From NCBI GenBank assembly GCA_023382535.1, contig JAHDWA010000044.1, positions 22,540 to 86,539 of the forward strand: a stretch of DNA of 64,000 nt. Reading direction: 5' to 3'. The DNA comes from Anaerolineae bacterium. Lineage in GTDB: Bacteria > Chloroflexota > Anaerolineae > 4572-78 > J111. The position numbers and the translations under genes were made by a program. The notes beneath the pieces are model-generated. The model ran no database searches, was not told the DNA's origin, and saw only the letters and a list, made by a program, of their open reading frames with translations. Below, in pieces: positions 43,694 to 53,674 of this stretch (positions are counted from its first letter, which is position 1; every line of letters starts with the position of its first letter).

Positions 43694-46639
43694 ATGACCC
43701 AAAAGAAACTCATCGTGCGGGGTGCGCGCGAACACAACTTAAAAAACGTCAATTTGGAACTGCCCCGGGATCAGTTGATTGTCATCACCGGTCTGTCCGG
43801 CAGCGGCAAGAGCAGCCTCGCCTTTGACACGATTTACGCTGAAGGGCAGCGCCGCTATGTCGAAAGCCTGTCCGCTTACGCCCGCCAATTTCTGGGCCAG
43901 ATGAACAAGCCTGATGTAGACCAGATCGAGGGCCTCAGCCCGGCCATCTCGATTGATCAGAAGGGCGCCAGCCACAACCCGCGTTCGACGGTCGGTACCG
44001 TGACTGAAGTGCATGATTATCTGCGCCTGCTGTATGCCCGGATTGGTACACCCCACTGCCCTAACTGCGGACGGGAAGTCAATATCCAGACGACCCAACA
44101 GATTGTGGATGCCATTTTAGACAAACCGGACGGCAGCCGGGTTATGCTCCTGGCCCCCCTGGTACGGGAACGCAAAGGGGAACATAAAGCGGTTTTTGAA
44201 GACATCCGTAAGGCCGGTTTTGTCCGTGTCCGCGTGGATGGGGTTATCCGGGACCTGGATGAGGATTTTGACCTGGAGCCGCATAAACTCCACACTATCG
44301 AAGCCGTGGTGGATCGTCTGGTCATCCGGCGTGACCAGCCAGATGGGAGTGATGCTACCCGCCTGGCCGACTCGGTTGAAACCGCTTTGAAGCTGGGCAA
44401 CGGCGCCCTCATCGTCCAGGATGTGACCAACCCGGACAAGCCCTGGGATCGTCTCTTTAGCGAGCATTTTGCCTGTGTTTACTGCGGTATCAGCCTGCCG
44501 GAGATCGAGCCGCGCTTGTTTAGCTTCAACAGCCCTCACGGCGCCTGTCCGGTCTGTGGGGGACTGGGGGTCAAATTGGAGGTTGACCCTGAACTGGTGC
44601 TCAACCCTGACAAGAGCCTGGCTGGGGGCGCGATCCGACCGTGGGCTAAGCTCAGCCAGAGCAGTAAAGATGGCTATTATGCCCAATTGATTGCCGCTGT
44701 AGCTAGTCATTACAACCTACCGCCGCAAACGCCTGTTTCCGAATTTGGCCCCAAGCAGCGCGACATCATTCTGTACGGTGGCAAGGCCGGTGATCAAATG
44801 ACGCTGCGTTACCATAACGCCGAGGGTGAGCTGCGTAGCTACACCACTGCTTTTGAAGGGGTCATTCCTCACTTGCAGCGCCGCTATAAAGAAGCTGCAA
44901 ACGCGAACAACAGTTATGCCCTCAGCGAGATCGAGCAGTACATGTCCACCCGCGTTTGCCCTGCCTGTGGCGGCCACCGGCTGCGCCCGGAAGCTCTGGC
45001 GGTCACGATTGCCAGCCTGGGTATCCATCAGGTCAGCGACCTGGCTGTGACCGAAGCCCTGGCCTGGTTCAAAACATTGGCCACTGGCCAACCCCCCACA
45101 CTGCCACCCAATGGTCGCCCCGCGCTTGCAGAACCAGATGGGCTAAGTGAGCGACAACTGCGTATTGCCGGCCAAATCTTCAAAGAGATTATCGCCCGGC
45201 TGCAATTTATGCGAGATGTGGGCCTGGATTATCTGACCTTGAGCCGGGCTGCGGCCACGCTTTCCGGGGGAGAGTCGCAGCGGATTCGGCTGGCTACCCA
45301 GATTGGATCCCAATTGATGGGCTGTCTCTATATTTTAGACGAGCCGAGCATTGGCCTGCACCAGCGCGATAACGAACGGCTGATTGAAACCCTTAAGGGA
45401 ATGCGTGACCTCGGTAACACCGTGTTGGTGGTCGAGCATGACGAAGATACTATCCGCAGTGCCGATTGGATTGTGGATATGGGGCCTGGCGCGGGCAAGT
45501 ATGGAGGAGAAGTTGTCTGGTCCGCCGAACGCGACTCTTTTTTGGCCGAGAGCACCTCGCTGACGGCCCAATATCTGCGCGGCGACAAAGCCATTGCGAT
45601 TCCGGCGGTGCGGCGGCCAGGCAGTGGTAAGGAAATTGTGGTCCGGGGAGCCAGAGAAAATAATCTCAAAGGCATTGACGTAAAATTCCCCCTGGGTAAG
45701 TTTATTTGTGTCACCGGAGTCAGCGGCAGCGGCAAAAGCAGCCTGGTAGTAGATATTCTCTACAACAAATTAGCCCAGGTGATGTATCGCGCTACCACAA
45801 AACCGGGCCGTCACGACGTGGTCACCGGCATCGAGCATATTGACAAAGTGATTGACATTGACCAAAGTCCCATTGGGCGGACCCCGCGCAGTAACCCTGC
45901 CACTTACACCGGCCTGTTTGGCCCGCTGCGCGACCTTTATGCCAGTTTACCAGAAAGCAAGCTGCGCGGTTACAAGGCCGGACGCTTCAGCTTTAATGTC
46001 AAGGGAGGGCGCTGTGAGGCGTGTGAGGGCGATGGCATCATCAAAATTGAGATGCAGTTCCTGCCGGATGTGTATGTGCCCTGTGAAGTCTGTCACGGCC
46101 AGCGTTACAGCCGCGAAACCCTGCAAATCAAGTACAAGGGCAAAAATATCAATGAAGCCCTGGATATGACGGTAGCCGAAGGCCTGGAATTTTTCTCCAA
46201 TATTCCGGCTATTCGTAACAAGTTAGAAACTCTGCAAGCTGTCGGTCTAGGCTATGTTACTCTGGGACAGCCGGCCACCACCCTATCCGGTGGGGAGGCG
46301 CAGCGGGTTAAACTCTCTAAAGAATTAAGCCGGCGTTCTACCGGGAAAACAGTCTATATCCTCGATGAACCCACGACCGGCCTCCATTTTGCCGATATTG
46401 AGCGGCTGTTAGCCGTGTTGAGCCGCCTGGTTGATGCCGGCAATACGGTGATAGTCATCGAGCATAACCTGGATGTCATTAAGTGCGCCGATTGGGTCAT
46501 TGATCTTGGCCCGGAGGGAGGGCAGGGCGGCGGGTACATCGTTGCTGCCGGCACCCCGGAACAGATAGCCGCCCATAAGTCCAGTTATACCGGCCACTGG
46601 TTAGAGCGAACATTGCTTCCTGCTACCAGCCGCCCCTAA
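43694..46639 (+). CDS. uvrA: Excinuclease ABC subunit A
   Basis: 981 residues. The start [21 protein letters not shown] leads to the first Walker A ([20 protein letters not shown]) and the UvrB-binding region [16 protein letters not shown]. Zinc-binding CxxC pairs are seen at HCPNCG, CVYCG..CPVC and CEACEGDG...CEVC. Two ABC signature motifs ([14 protein letters not shown] and [15 protein letters not shown]), each with a Walker B ([29 protein letters not shown]), complete the tandem ATPase. UvrA finds DNA damage and loads UvrB in nucleotide excision repair. No uvrB or uvrC is nearby. The ATG lies seven bases after GGATGGTGAG. Confidence 0.98.
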   Translation: MTQKKLIVRGAREHNLKNVNLELPRDQLIVITGLSGSGKSSLAFDTIYAEGQRRYVESLSAYARQFLGQMNKPDVDQIEGLSPAISIDQKGASHNPRSTVGTVTEVHDYLRLLYARIGTPHCPNCGREVNIQTTQQIVDAILDKPDGSRVMLLAPLVRERKGEHKAVFEDIRKAGFVRVRVDGVIRDLDEDFDLEPHKLHTIEAVVDRLVIRRDQPDGSDATRLADSVETALKLGNGALIVQDVTNPDKPWDRLFSEHFACVYCGISLPEIEPRLFSFNSPHGACPVCGGLGVKLEVDPELVLNPDKSLAGGAIRPWAKLSQSSKDGYYAQLIAAVASHYNLPPQTPVSEFGPKQRDIILYGGKAGDQMTLRYHNAEGELRSYTTAFEGVIPHLQRRYKEAANANNSYALSEIEQYMSTRVCPACGGHRLRPEALAVTIASLGIHQVSDLAVTEALAWFKTLATGQPPTLPPNGRPALAEPDGLSERQLRIAGQIFKEIIARLQFMRDVGLDYLTLSRAAATLSGGESQRIRLATQIGSQLMGCLYILDEPSIGLHQRDNERLIETLKGMRDLGNTVLVVEHDEDTIRSADWIVDMGPGAGKYGGEVVWSAERDSFLAESTSLTAQYLRGDKAIAIPAVRRPGSGKEIVVRGARENNLKGIDVKFPLGKFICVTGVSGSGKSSLVVDILYNKLAQVMYRATTKPGRHDVVTGIEHIDKVIDIDQSPIGRTPRSNPATYTGLFGPLRDLYASLPESKLRGYKAGRFSFNVKGGRCEACEGDGIIKIEMQFLPDVYVPCEVCHGQRYSRETLQIKYKGKNINEALDMTVAEGLEFFSNIPAIRNKLETLQAVGLGYVTLGQPATTLSGGEAQRVKLSKELSRRSTGKTVYILDEPTTGLHFADIERLLAVLSRLVDAGNTVIVIEHNLDVIKCADWVIDLGPEGGQGGGYIVAAGTPEQIAAHKSSYTGHWLERTLLPATSRP

Positions 46640-46738
46640 GATAAAACTGATTTCCTGGTACAGATTCGCTATTGCTGGTAGCTTATCCCTGTGTTATGCT
46701 GTGACCACAAAAGTTGAATAACCTCCGCAGGAGAAATT

Positions 46739-46757
46739 GAGGCCAACTTCGGGCCTC
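46739..46757. terminator. Short hairpin after uvrA
   Basis: GAGGCC-AACTTCG-GGCCTC stem-loop about 100 bases after the uvrA stop, followed by TTAAGACC rather than a T-run. A weak terminator candidate; nothing else is seen between uvrA and the sortase gene. Confidence 0.35.
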
Positions 46758-46806
46758 TTAAGACCAGACCCCCTCCTGCGCTGCTCTTTACCAACCCGAA
46801 TTAGTA

Positions 46807-47625
46807 GTGGTTAATCCGATGAGTCATCCTGTGACTCCACCAGAATCTGTTGCTTGGGATAGCCGTCCAGCGGCTACAATTTCTGCCCTCTGCGAGGTAT
46901 CGCAGGGTTTATCCGGGCAATTACTGCTTAAGGCCCTCTTCTGGTTTTTCGCTGCTACTGTTTGGGGTTGGTCTTGCCACTATTTTCCCTTCTGCAAAAA
47001 CAAGAAAATATGTTCTATTTCATCAAAATTTGGTTTAGCTAACTGTAGGCTAGGGTATTCGTATAGATCTAGACTGTCTCAAATTTCACTTCTTTTATTA
47101 TTCAACCTATCTTTTGCCTCCATCACTATCATTATGCCGGTTTCCCCAACGGCCAGCGCTACTTCGACTGTTCCTACTCGGCTTGTTATTCCTGGCATTC
47201 ACCTCGACAGTGATGTGGTACCTGTTGGGTGGAAAAAAGTTGAAGTGAATGGCCAAACCTATGGGCAATGGGAGGTAGATAATAATTTGGTCGGCTGGCA
47301 CAACCTTTCAGCGCCGTTGGGAGAGACTGGCAACAGTGTCTTCAACGGCCACAGCAATTTATATGCTCAAGTTTTTAACGATCTGGGCAAGGTAGCAATT
47401 GGTGATAGAATTCTTGCTTTTGCCGGTGATCAAGTCTACGCTTACGTTGTGACGGCAAAATTTCTTGTTCAGGAAAAGGGGGTTTCCGTTGAAAAGCGGG
47501 TCGAAAATGCTAAACTCATTTTACCCACATCAGATGAACGGCTGACTTTAGTTACCTGTGCCCGACCTGATGCCACCCATCGGCTGATTGTTATCGCCTA
47601 TCGTGATTATTCGTATAGTAAATGA
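46807..47625 (+). CDS. Sortase (class D/F-like transpeptidase)
   Basis: 272 residues from GTG 46807. The catalytic fold occupies about residues 120-270: RLVIPGIHLDSDVVPVGW (first strands), the catalytic His182 in SVFNGHSN, Cys251 in LTLVTCARPDATHRL, and Arg259 in the same stretch, giving the His/Cys/Arg triad of sortases (TLxTC). A hydrophobic helix (about 95-112) should anchor it, with the domain outside. The N-terminal ~90 residues are oddly Cys- and aromatic-rich and may not be translated; the true start is uncertain. Sortases attach LPxTG-like surface proteins or join pilins; no clear substrate gene with an LPxTG-TM-basic tail lies in the window. No neighbour suggests an operon. Confidence 0.83.
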   Translation: MVNPMSHPVTPPESVAWDSRPAATISALCEVSQGLSGQLLLKALFWFFAATVWGWSCHYFPFCKNKKICSISSKFGLANCRLGYSYRSRLSQISLLLLFNLSFASITIIMPVSPTASATSTVPTRLVIPGIHLDSDVVPVGWKKVEVNGQTYGQWEVDNNLVGWHNLSAPLGETGNSVFNGHSNLYAQVFNDLGKVAIGDRILAFAGDQVYAYVVTAKFLVQEKGVSVEKRVENAKLILPTSDERLTLVTCARPDATHRLIVIAYRDYSYSK

Positions 47626-47917
47626 TTCTATCTCCCCCCAAAACAAACAACAAAAGCATTTTTCCTCCGGCCTAACCCTCAAAAACTCCGGCCAAATATA
47701 ATGAAATAAATCCGTAACCCACGATCTGCATAAATACAAACTCACCTCCACCTAAAATTGGTATTTGTGTATTCCATGAAACAAGTTTCAGCCACCTCTG
47801 GCATCATTCCAATCAATAGTATTGTTGCCCTGACTACGCTTCATCTTAGGCTTCTTATCAGAACCATCCTTTGTTCCCCTATCCCACAAAATTTATCCCC
47901 AATCAGCCCTCTTGTGC
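47626..47917. other. Intergenic stretch without a recognisable gene
   Basis: About 290 bases between the sortase stop and the udk promoter. AT-rich, stop codons in all frames at short intervals, no clear hairpin or repeat seen. Confidence 0.5.
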
Positions 47918-47923
47918 TATAAT
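47915..47923 (+). promoter_or_regulatory. udk promoter, extended -10
   Basis: TGCTATAAT (47915-47923) within CTTGTGCTATAAT; no clear -35. The same 13-base string stands upstream of the MoxR operon on the other strand (61952-61964). Transcription would begin near 47930, about 15 bases before the udk start. Confidence 0.6.
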
Positions 47924-47944
47924 ACCCGTACAGGTTATTCATGT

Positions 47945-48577
47945 ATGCCAAAACCCGTGATTATCGGTGTCGCCGGAGGTACGGCCTCCGGTAAAACCAC
48001 CGTTTCAGAAAGAATATTGGAAGCAGTCGGCCCTGCTCGTCTGGCTTATCTGCAGCACGACGCTTATTATCGTGACTTGAGCCACCTTCCCCTGCTTGAG
48101 CGCCAGGCGCTCAATTTTGACCATCCTCATGCCCTGGAAAACGAGCTGCTCATTAACCACCTGGAACAATTACTCCGCGGTCACACGATACAGGTTCCTG
48201 TTTATGATTTCGCCCAGTATATCCGCACCGATCAGCTCAGGCTGGTTGAACCCCAGCCCGTCATTATGGTCGAGGGGATTCTCATCTTTGTGGATAAGGC
48301 CCTGCGTGAGCTGATGGACATCAAGATTTATGTGGACACTCCCGATGATTTGCGCTTTATCCGGCGCTTAAAACGCGATGTCCTAGAACGGGGCCGCTCG
48401 GTAGACCATGTGATTGATCAATACCTGGCTACGGTCAGGCCCATGCACCTGGAATTTGTCGAACCCAGCAAGCGCCATGCTGATGTGATTATTCCGCATG
48501 GAGGCCAAAACTTGAAAGGCATCCAGATGGTTGTAGCTCAAATCCAGCGAATGTTGGAAGGAGCTGTCACAAGCTAA
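47945..48577 (+). CDS. udk: Uridine kinase
   Basis: 210 residues. The P-loop GVAGGTASGKTTVSERI, the HDAYYRDLS substrate loop, NFDHPHALENELLINHL, and DTPDDLRFIRRLKRDVLERGR (lid with catalytic arginines) are all present and in normal order. It phosphorylates uridine and cytidine in pyrimidine salvage, a pathway that joins pyrG function. ATG 47945 is used: the open frame continues to 47912, but that part translates the -10 region. The length (usual ~207) supports this start. The stop is followed after 17 bases by the convergent end of the MoxR operon. Confidence 0.95.
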   Translation: MPKPVIIGVAGGTASGKTTVSERILEAVGPARLAYLQHDAYYRDLSHLPLLERQALNFDHPHALENELLINHLEQLLRGHTIQVPVYDFAQYIRTDQLRLVEPQPVIMVEGILIFVDKALRELMDIKIYVDTPDDLRFIRRLKRDVLERGRSVDHVIDQYLATVRPMHLEFVEPSKRHADVIIPHGGQNLKGIQMVVAQIQRMLEGAVTS

Positions 48578-48594
48578 CGCGTACCATCAGTTTT

Positions 48595-51534
48595 TTATCT
48601 TTGGGCACGTTTTTTGGCAGCCCGTAGACGAGTTATGGTATCGTCTTCCGTGGGAGAAGCCGCGGGAGGCGATGGGTCGGCAGGTGGAATGAAAGCAGTG
48701 GAAGACTCGATCGGCTTGCTTGCTTGTTGTGTGAACGGGGAAGTGGAGCTGACCAGAGGCGGCGTGCTGGCAGACTGCCGGGCACGTTGCTGGGCCTGAC
48801 GGAAGGCTTGTACCGTTGCGGTAGCCGGTTCAAGAGGAGCGGCCGAGGTTGAACGCCGGCCGGGTAAGTGTTCTCTTAGCCAGTGCCGGGCCTGTTTCCA
48901 CTCTCGCTGCCCCAGCCGCAAGCGGCGTAAAGCTACATCGAGCGGAAAAAGCAAAGCCGCCGCTAACAACAGCCCCGGCCAAATCGGCCAGATCTGCCGG
49001 CCTACGGCTAGATTGTGAAGAAAGGCCTGGCGAGGATCGCTTAAGAGTTGCCCGCCTGTCGCCGTGGCAAGATCAGGCAGCAGCGTTCCTTCAGGAGCCA
49101 GATGAGCATACTCGGCAGAATAGGAAGCGACCAGTCCGGTGGTCTGGCTGGCGATAGGCGCATCTGAAGTATAGGCAGTCACTTGGGTCAGGTAGACTCC
49201 CTCACCGGGCAAGGTTATCGTCGTCTGGTAACGATTCGGCCCGCTGGGTCGCAGCTCAGTTTCAACTGCCTCGCCGGACGGGGTCAACAGCTTGGCTCTC
49301 ACCTGGGCTGAGGAAGCTCCCTGAGTCTCGTTACTCAGAGTCGCGCTCAGAATAGCTTGATTGCCACTCACAGCAACGGTTAAATCAAGCTGCTCATCAC
49401 CAGGCCGGGGCAAGGTCCAATTGACCAGTTGGCTGGCAAAGCGAGCAAAATCAGGCCAGTCCAGCCAGTTTTTAGCCCAACGCCCGCTCAAGTCTGTAGT
49501 CCAGGCCGCGGAGCGCCCCAGTCCATACTGCCAGGTTGCCAGAAGCGGGTCACCCCGCGGGGTCAGCACAGCCAGACGAGCCGCCGTCTTGAGGGTCGTG
49601 CCGTTATAACCAAGCAGCGGCGGTGAGTTAGCCAGGTCAAGCCCGGCCAAAATGGGACTGGTCGCCTGGCCCTCCGTATCGGTGAGCGTCACGGCATTAA
49701 ACGGCTCCTCGATAATATAGCTGCCGACTGCCCGGACCGTTTCTTTGAGAAAAATTTGGGGGACATCGCTCATCGTGGCCGCCGGGTAATACTGCCCGCC
49801 ACCTTTGCGGGCCAGGTCAGACAGATACTCGGCCGATCCCCCACCCGCAGCGACAACCGATAAAGTAATGCCCTGCTCGGCCAGGCGGACCGTAAGTTCA
49901 TCATAAGCCCCACTGTGAGACCAGCCATCGGTCAGCAGAATGATGTGCTTGAGCCGGGCCGGAACAGCCAGCAGCGACTCCTCCGCTGCCGCTAACCCGG
50001 CATAGATATTGGTCTGGCCGTTAGCGGGCATCTGGCCTATCGCCGCCTCCAGGGCGCCGGGGCTAACACCGGGGCTGGGTTCCAGGTCCCAGTGGGCGCT
50101 GCTGTCGAACGAAACCACGCCCAGGTAATCCATCTTGCCCAGCACCGCCGCTGCTTGAAAAACGGCTTCTTTGGCAATATCTATTTTGGGCAGGCCGCTC
50201 GGTACACGGGTATAAGTCTGGTTCAAATCCGGGTTGTCGCAGTGGCACGCGCCCATACTCCCCGATTTATCTACCGCTAACACCAGGGCAATGTTTGGCT
50301 CGCGGCTGCGGCTGCGGACCTCCATCTCAACCGGCAGAGCTTTTTCCAACGGCGTCCGGAGATAGCTGCCAGCGCCATAGCTCTCCGGCCCGCCTACCAT
50401 CACCAGCCCGTGTCCCAGATCGCGCACAAAAGTGACCAATACCTCCTGGGTGGCATCGGGTAAAGCTTTAGCCGGAACATTACTTAGAATGACGGTGTCA
50501 TAGGCGGCCAGGCCGGGCAGCGTACCAGGAAGCGCCGCCGGCGCAGTCAGCGTTGACTTGATCCCAGAAGCCTCCAACGCCCCATTGAGGGCGGCAGCCT
50601 CACCCGGCTGGCCCTCGACCACCAGCACGTGAGGCGGGCCGTAAACAGTGGTAAAGGCAGCGCCCCAGTTATTTTGCGGGCGCGTGTCGGCGGGCGCTTC
50701 GATTTCGGCCCGGAAACGATGGAAGCCGGTTTCGGGCGCCGGAAGGTTGAAGCCAAAACGGTTGCGCCCTGGCGCCAGCCGCACCCCTCGGCTTTCCACG
50801 AGCGTGCCATCGGCCAGCAGACGCAGCTTGGCTTCACCCGCCCCATTAGCGGCAACCACAACCTCAACCGGGATGACCTGCCCCTGCCGGGTCTGGCTGG
50901 GCACAGTGACCTGCTCCACCAGCGCTTCCGGCTGCCCGGTTCCGTCGGTCAATCCCAAGGGATAAACACTAATTTCCACCTGCCGGGCGACCGCCAAATC
51001 CAACAAACGCCGGGCCTCTCCCTCAGTTTCCTGGCCATCGCTGAGCAGAACAATGCGGCGGCCACCCTCGTTCGGCAGCAGGGCCAGGGCCAGACGTAAA
51101 GCCTCTTCAATATCAGTCGCATTTTTGAGGGGAATCGAGGCCAGAGCAGGCAGAGCCGGTTCAGGCCGGGGCAGCCGCTCAACCAGGGCATCGCCGCCAA
51201 AAAGGATCACCGCCGCCCGGTCCCTCTCCGGCTTCTCGGCCAGGGCTTCACGAATAAAGGCCTCAGCCCGGCTGCGATCCTCCCCCCGGATACTATCGGA
51301 GGCATCCAGGACAAAGACTGTGGTGATCACGTCCGCCGGACGCTCGAGTTGGGTTCCAGCCAAACCCAGAATCAGGCCCAGAAGGACCACCAGCCGCACG
51401 GCGACAGCCAGCCAGCGCTGCTGCCGGTCAGGGGCATAGCGAGGCGGCCAGCCCAATGCCAAAAACAGCGGCAGCAGAAGCAGCAGCCAGAGAAAGACAG
51501 GATATAGAAAAGAAACAGAGAAAAAAGAATTCAT
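48595..51534 (-). CDS. Membrane protein with two VWA domains and a GATase1-like domain
   Basis: About 979 residues. Two or three N-terminal helices (FLYPVFLWLLLLLPLFLALG; AVRLVVLLGLILGLAG) are followed by a first VWA domain (MIDAS in VFVLDASDSIRGEDRS), an Ig-like beta region, a class I glutamine-amidotransferase-like alpha/beta domain (LPGLAAYDTVILSN...GHGLVMVGGPESYGAGSY), and a second VWA domain (VLAVDKSGSMG). A beta-rich region comes next, then a helix (WPIWPGLLLAAALLFPLDVALR) and a Pro/Ala/Ser-rich cytoplasmic tail ending RLRAAKKRAQR. MIDAS residues D-x-S-x-S are intact in both VWA domains. It is the last gene of the MoxR operon. ATG 51534 is chosen; the frame extends to a GTG at 51552. 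Function not established; probably a metal-dependent adhesion/assembly platform. Confidence 0.8.
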   Translation of the reverse strand: MNSFFSVSFLYPVFLWLLLLLPLFLALGWPPRYAPDRQQRWLAVAVRLVVLLGLILGLAGTQLERPADVITTVFVLDASDSIRGEDRSRAEAFIREALAEKPERDRAAVILFGGDALVERLPRPEPALPALASIPLKNATDIEEALRLALALLPNEGGRRIVLLSDGQETEGEARRLLDLAVARQVEISVYPLGLTDGTGQPEALVEQVTVPSQTRQGQVIPVEVVVAANGAGEAKLRLLADGTLVESRGVRLAPGRNRFGFNLPAPETGFHRFRAEIEAPADTRPQNNWGAAFTTVYGPPHVLVVEGQPGEAAALNGALEASGIKSTLTAPAALPGTLPGLAAYDTVILSNVPAKALPDATQEVLVTFVRDLGHGLVMVGGPESYGAGSYLRTPLEKALPVEMEVRSRSREPNIALVLAVDKSGSMGACHCDNPDLNQTYTRVPSGLPKIDIAKEAVFQAAAVLGKMDYLGVVSFDSSAHWDLEPSPGVSPGALEAAIGQMPANGQTNIYAGLAAAEESLLAVPARLKHIILLTDGWSHSGAYDELTVRLAEQGITLSVVAAGGGSAEYLSDLARKGGGQYYPAATMSDVPQIFLKETVRAVGSYIIEEPFNAVTLTDTEGQATSPILAGLDLANSPPLLGYNGTTLKTAARLAVLTPRGDPLLATWQYGLGRSAAWTTDLSGRWAKNWLDWPDFARFASQLVNWTLPRPGDEQLDLTVAVSGNQAILSATLSNETQGASSAQVRAKLLTPSGEAVETELRPSGPNRYQTTITLPGEGVYLTQVTAYTSDAPIASQTTGLVASYSAEYAHLAPEGTLLPDLATATGGQLLSDPRQAFLHNLAVGRQIWPIWPGLLLAAALLFPLDVALRRLRLGQREWKQARHWLREHLPGRRSTSAAPLEPATATVQAFRQAQQRARQSASTPPLVSSTSPFTQQASKPIESSTAFIPPADPSPPAASPTEDDTITRLRAAKKRAQR

Positions 51535-51601
51535 CACCAAACTAAAGACCACAAAAGCACAAAGACACCAAATTATACAGCCTACTAGAAAAATTCGCCG
51601 G

Positions 51602-51646
51602 GATTTGGGGATTAGAGGATTTCTCCTTATCTTTCATCCCCAAATC
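51602..51646. repeat. Inverted repeat between the two VWA genes
   Basis: GATTTGGGGAT (51602-51612) and ATCCCCAAATC (51636-51646) form an 11-bp perfect stem around 23 bases, flanked by further GATTAG-type units. Same style as the other intergenic heptamer repeats. It lies in the 136-base gap inside the operon, so it may reduce expression of the last gene or stabilise the upstream message. Confidence 0.65.
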
Positions 51647-51670
51647 TCCTAATCGCGGCCCAAACATCGG

Positions 51671-53674
51671 TTAACTGGCACGCCGACGAAGTACTACATC
51701 CCAGTACCTAAAAACAGCACTGCGCTGGTAGACCAGCCATTCTATCACCAACAAAACCAACGCTCCAAACGCCAGCGGCCGCCACCACTCTTGATAAGCT
51801 GGAGCGAGGGAAGTCAAGGCAGGGCCAGGTTCTGCCGGGTTGGTTAACTCCAGCGCAGGGCGAGGAGCAATGGCCGATTCCAAGGGGTCGAAGAAATTGA
51901 CCGCCAAACGGGCTGTACTGACCGTTCCATCGGCTGACTCAAAGGTTACAGTGTAGAGTCCAAGCTGGGACAGCGGCGGCAGGCTGGCCCGTCCCGCTTG
52001 CGTCGGTAGAACAGTACCAGCGCCAGCAGGGGGGGTCAGTCGAACCCGCTTTATTTGGGCCGGGATGGAGATTGACAGCGCTTCGCCAGGAGCTAGGGTC
52101 GCAGGGATCAGCGCGCCGGGGCTGGGAGCCAGATAATTGACCAAATTCGCCATTAAGATTGGGAAGGCCGGGCGCAGCGGCAAATCGGATTGTTGCAGAC
52201 TAAAAGATAACACGGCAACGCGGCGTCCTTCCAGTTCTCCAGCCAGGAGGAGGGGGATGGAGGATGGAAGGTTGGGTTGAATTTCGGCGGCGACGATAGT
52301 CCGGCTCCAGTTGGTGGGCGATAAGACCGTCGTCGTGAGAATCTGGGTTACGGATAGGTCAACATTTTGCAGAAGCGGGTCGTCTGCCTGGACAGGTTGG
52401 GGTGCTGGACCGGCCATCTGGCCCATCACGTCAAACAGGCCGGGGACGGCTGCGGGTGGGGCAATGAAGAGCAGATTGCCGGGAGGGAGTTGATCGGGCA
52501 CGGTGGAGTCGAAGATGTGAAGGTTGGAAGGTTGGAAGGTTGCCCAAAGGGGGCCTTCGGCTCGAAGGTTGGAGGACTGGGAATTGTCGGGTGGGCTGGC
52601 TGCCTGCCAATCTTCTGGGCTGATAACTGTAAGTTCAAGCCCGGAGCCAAACTGTTGATCCTTAAGCAAACCGAGTGCGGTTTGCAGGAAAAAATTGCCG
52701 GGTGTAATCAAGGTAGCCTGAACCGGCTCCGAGGAACGGACGACAACCCAGGCCCGGTCATCCAGGGTGAAGGGATCGGTTTCAGAAGGGGCCAGGACGG
52801 CCTCGACGGTTTGGGCCGCAGCGGGTAAATTTTCAAGGGAGTGCTCGACGTGCCCGCCGGGCGGCACAGCCAGATCAAAGGCAGTAAAGGGAGTACCGTC
52901 CACGTAAAGAGCCAGCCGGCGCTGAGCCGGTTGCTGGCTGTAATTGCTGACCTGAACAAACATGGTTGAACCATCCCCGGGATTTGGCGTGACCGAGAGA
53001 ACACTGATAGCCTGGTTGGCGCCGCTCTGTCCTACCGGGACAAAACGCACCGGCGCTGACAGTCGCTCGGGCAACTCCACCACCCCATCCGACAGCAGCA
53101 CAATGTCCGCGCCCGGCTCGCGGGCGACGATGGCCTCAGCCAAAGTCAGGGCCGGGTCGAGGTTGCTGTTCAGAGCCGTAACCTGAGCCGCCCCAATAAC
53201 CTCTAACACCTGCCGCCGGTCCTGGCTGGCCGAGGTTAGGGTTTCCACTTCACCGCCGGCAGCAGCAAGGACGGTCACCCGGGCATTATCCGGCAGGTTA
53301 GCTACCAGATCACGGGCAGCGGCTTTGGCAGCGTCGAGGCGAGTCTGGCCGTTGTTTCCGCCATCGGTGGCCGCCATGCTGCCCGAGGTGTCAAGAATAA
53401 GCACGACCCCCTGTCCGGCCACCCCCTCTGCCGGAGTGGTCGGGCGAGCCAGGGCCAGAACGAGGAACAGCAGGAACAGAATCTGCAGCAGCAGGAGGAG
53501 ATTGCGCCGCAGTTTTTGCCAGGGCGCGTTAGCCTCGACATCACGCACAAAACGCTGCCACAGATAGGTGCTGGAAACAACACGATCCTGGCGGCGAAGT
53601 TTGAGCAGATACAGGGCAATAATTGGCGCAATGAGGGCCAGCAGAAGCAGTGCCGGGGGAGATAAGAGGGTCAT
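51671..53674 (-). CDS. BatA-like membrane protein with VWA domain
   Basis: 667 residues. The N-terminus LLSPPALLLLALIAPIIALYLLKL followed by WQKLRRNLLLLLQILFLLFLVLALARP is the BatA N-terminal two-helix module. The VWA domain has an intact MIDAS (LILDTSGSMAATDGG) and IVLLSDGVVELPERL. A large extracytoplasmic part and one last helix (AFGALVLLVIEWLVYQ) near the C-terminus follow. Residues about 365-385 are encoded by a repeat element (52521-52580) and read NLRAEGPLWATFQPSN, in a different frame from the same element in neighbouring genes. The stop overlaps nothing; the start overlaps the DUF58 gene by four bases. Works with MoxR and DUF58 proteins, probably at the membrane; precise role unknown. 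Confidence 0.85.
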   Translation of the reverse strand: MTLLSPPALLLLALIAPIIALYLLKLRRQDRVVSSTYLWQRFVRDVEANAPWQKLRRNLLLLLQILFLLFLVLALARPTTPAEGVAGQGVVLILDTSGSMAATDGGNNGQTRLDAAKAAARDLVANLPDNARVTVLAAAGGEVETLTSASQDRRQVLEVIGAAQVTALNSNLDPALTLAEAIVAREPGADIVLLSDGVVELPERLSAPVRFVPVGQSGANQAISVLSVTPNPGDGSTMFVQVSNYSQQPAQRRLALYVDGTPFTAFDLAVPPGGHVEHSLENLPAAAQTVEAVLAPSETDPFTLDDRAWVVVRSSEPVQATLITPGNFFLQTALGLLKDQQFGSGLELTVISPEDWQAASPPDNSQSSNLRAEGPLWATFQPSNLHIFDSTVPDQLPPGNLLFIAPPAAVPGLFDVMGQMAGPAPQPVQADDPLLQNVDLSVTQILTTTVLSPTNWSRTIVAAEIQPNLPSSIPLLLAGELEGRRVAVLSFSLQQSDLPLRPAFPILMANLVNYLAPSPGALIPATLAPGEALSISIPAQIKRVRLTPPAGAGTVLPTQAGRASLPPLSQLGLYTVTFESADGTVSTARLAVNFFDPLESAIAPRPALELTNPAEPGPALTSLAPAYQEWWRPLAFGALVLLVIEWLVYQRSAVFRYWDVVLRRRAS
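52521..52580 (+). repeat. Core-plus-octamer element inside the BatA-like gene
   Basis: GGTTGGAA units, core CCCAAAGGGGGCCTTCGGCT (52543-52563; one T to A change relative to the other copies), then GAAGGTTGG. It lies within the open reading frame without interrupting it and is read as RAEGPLWAT. Confidence 0.85.
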
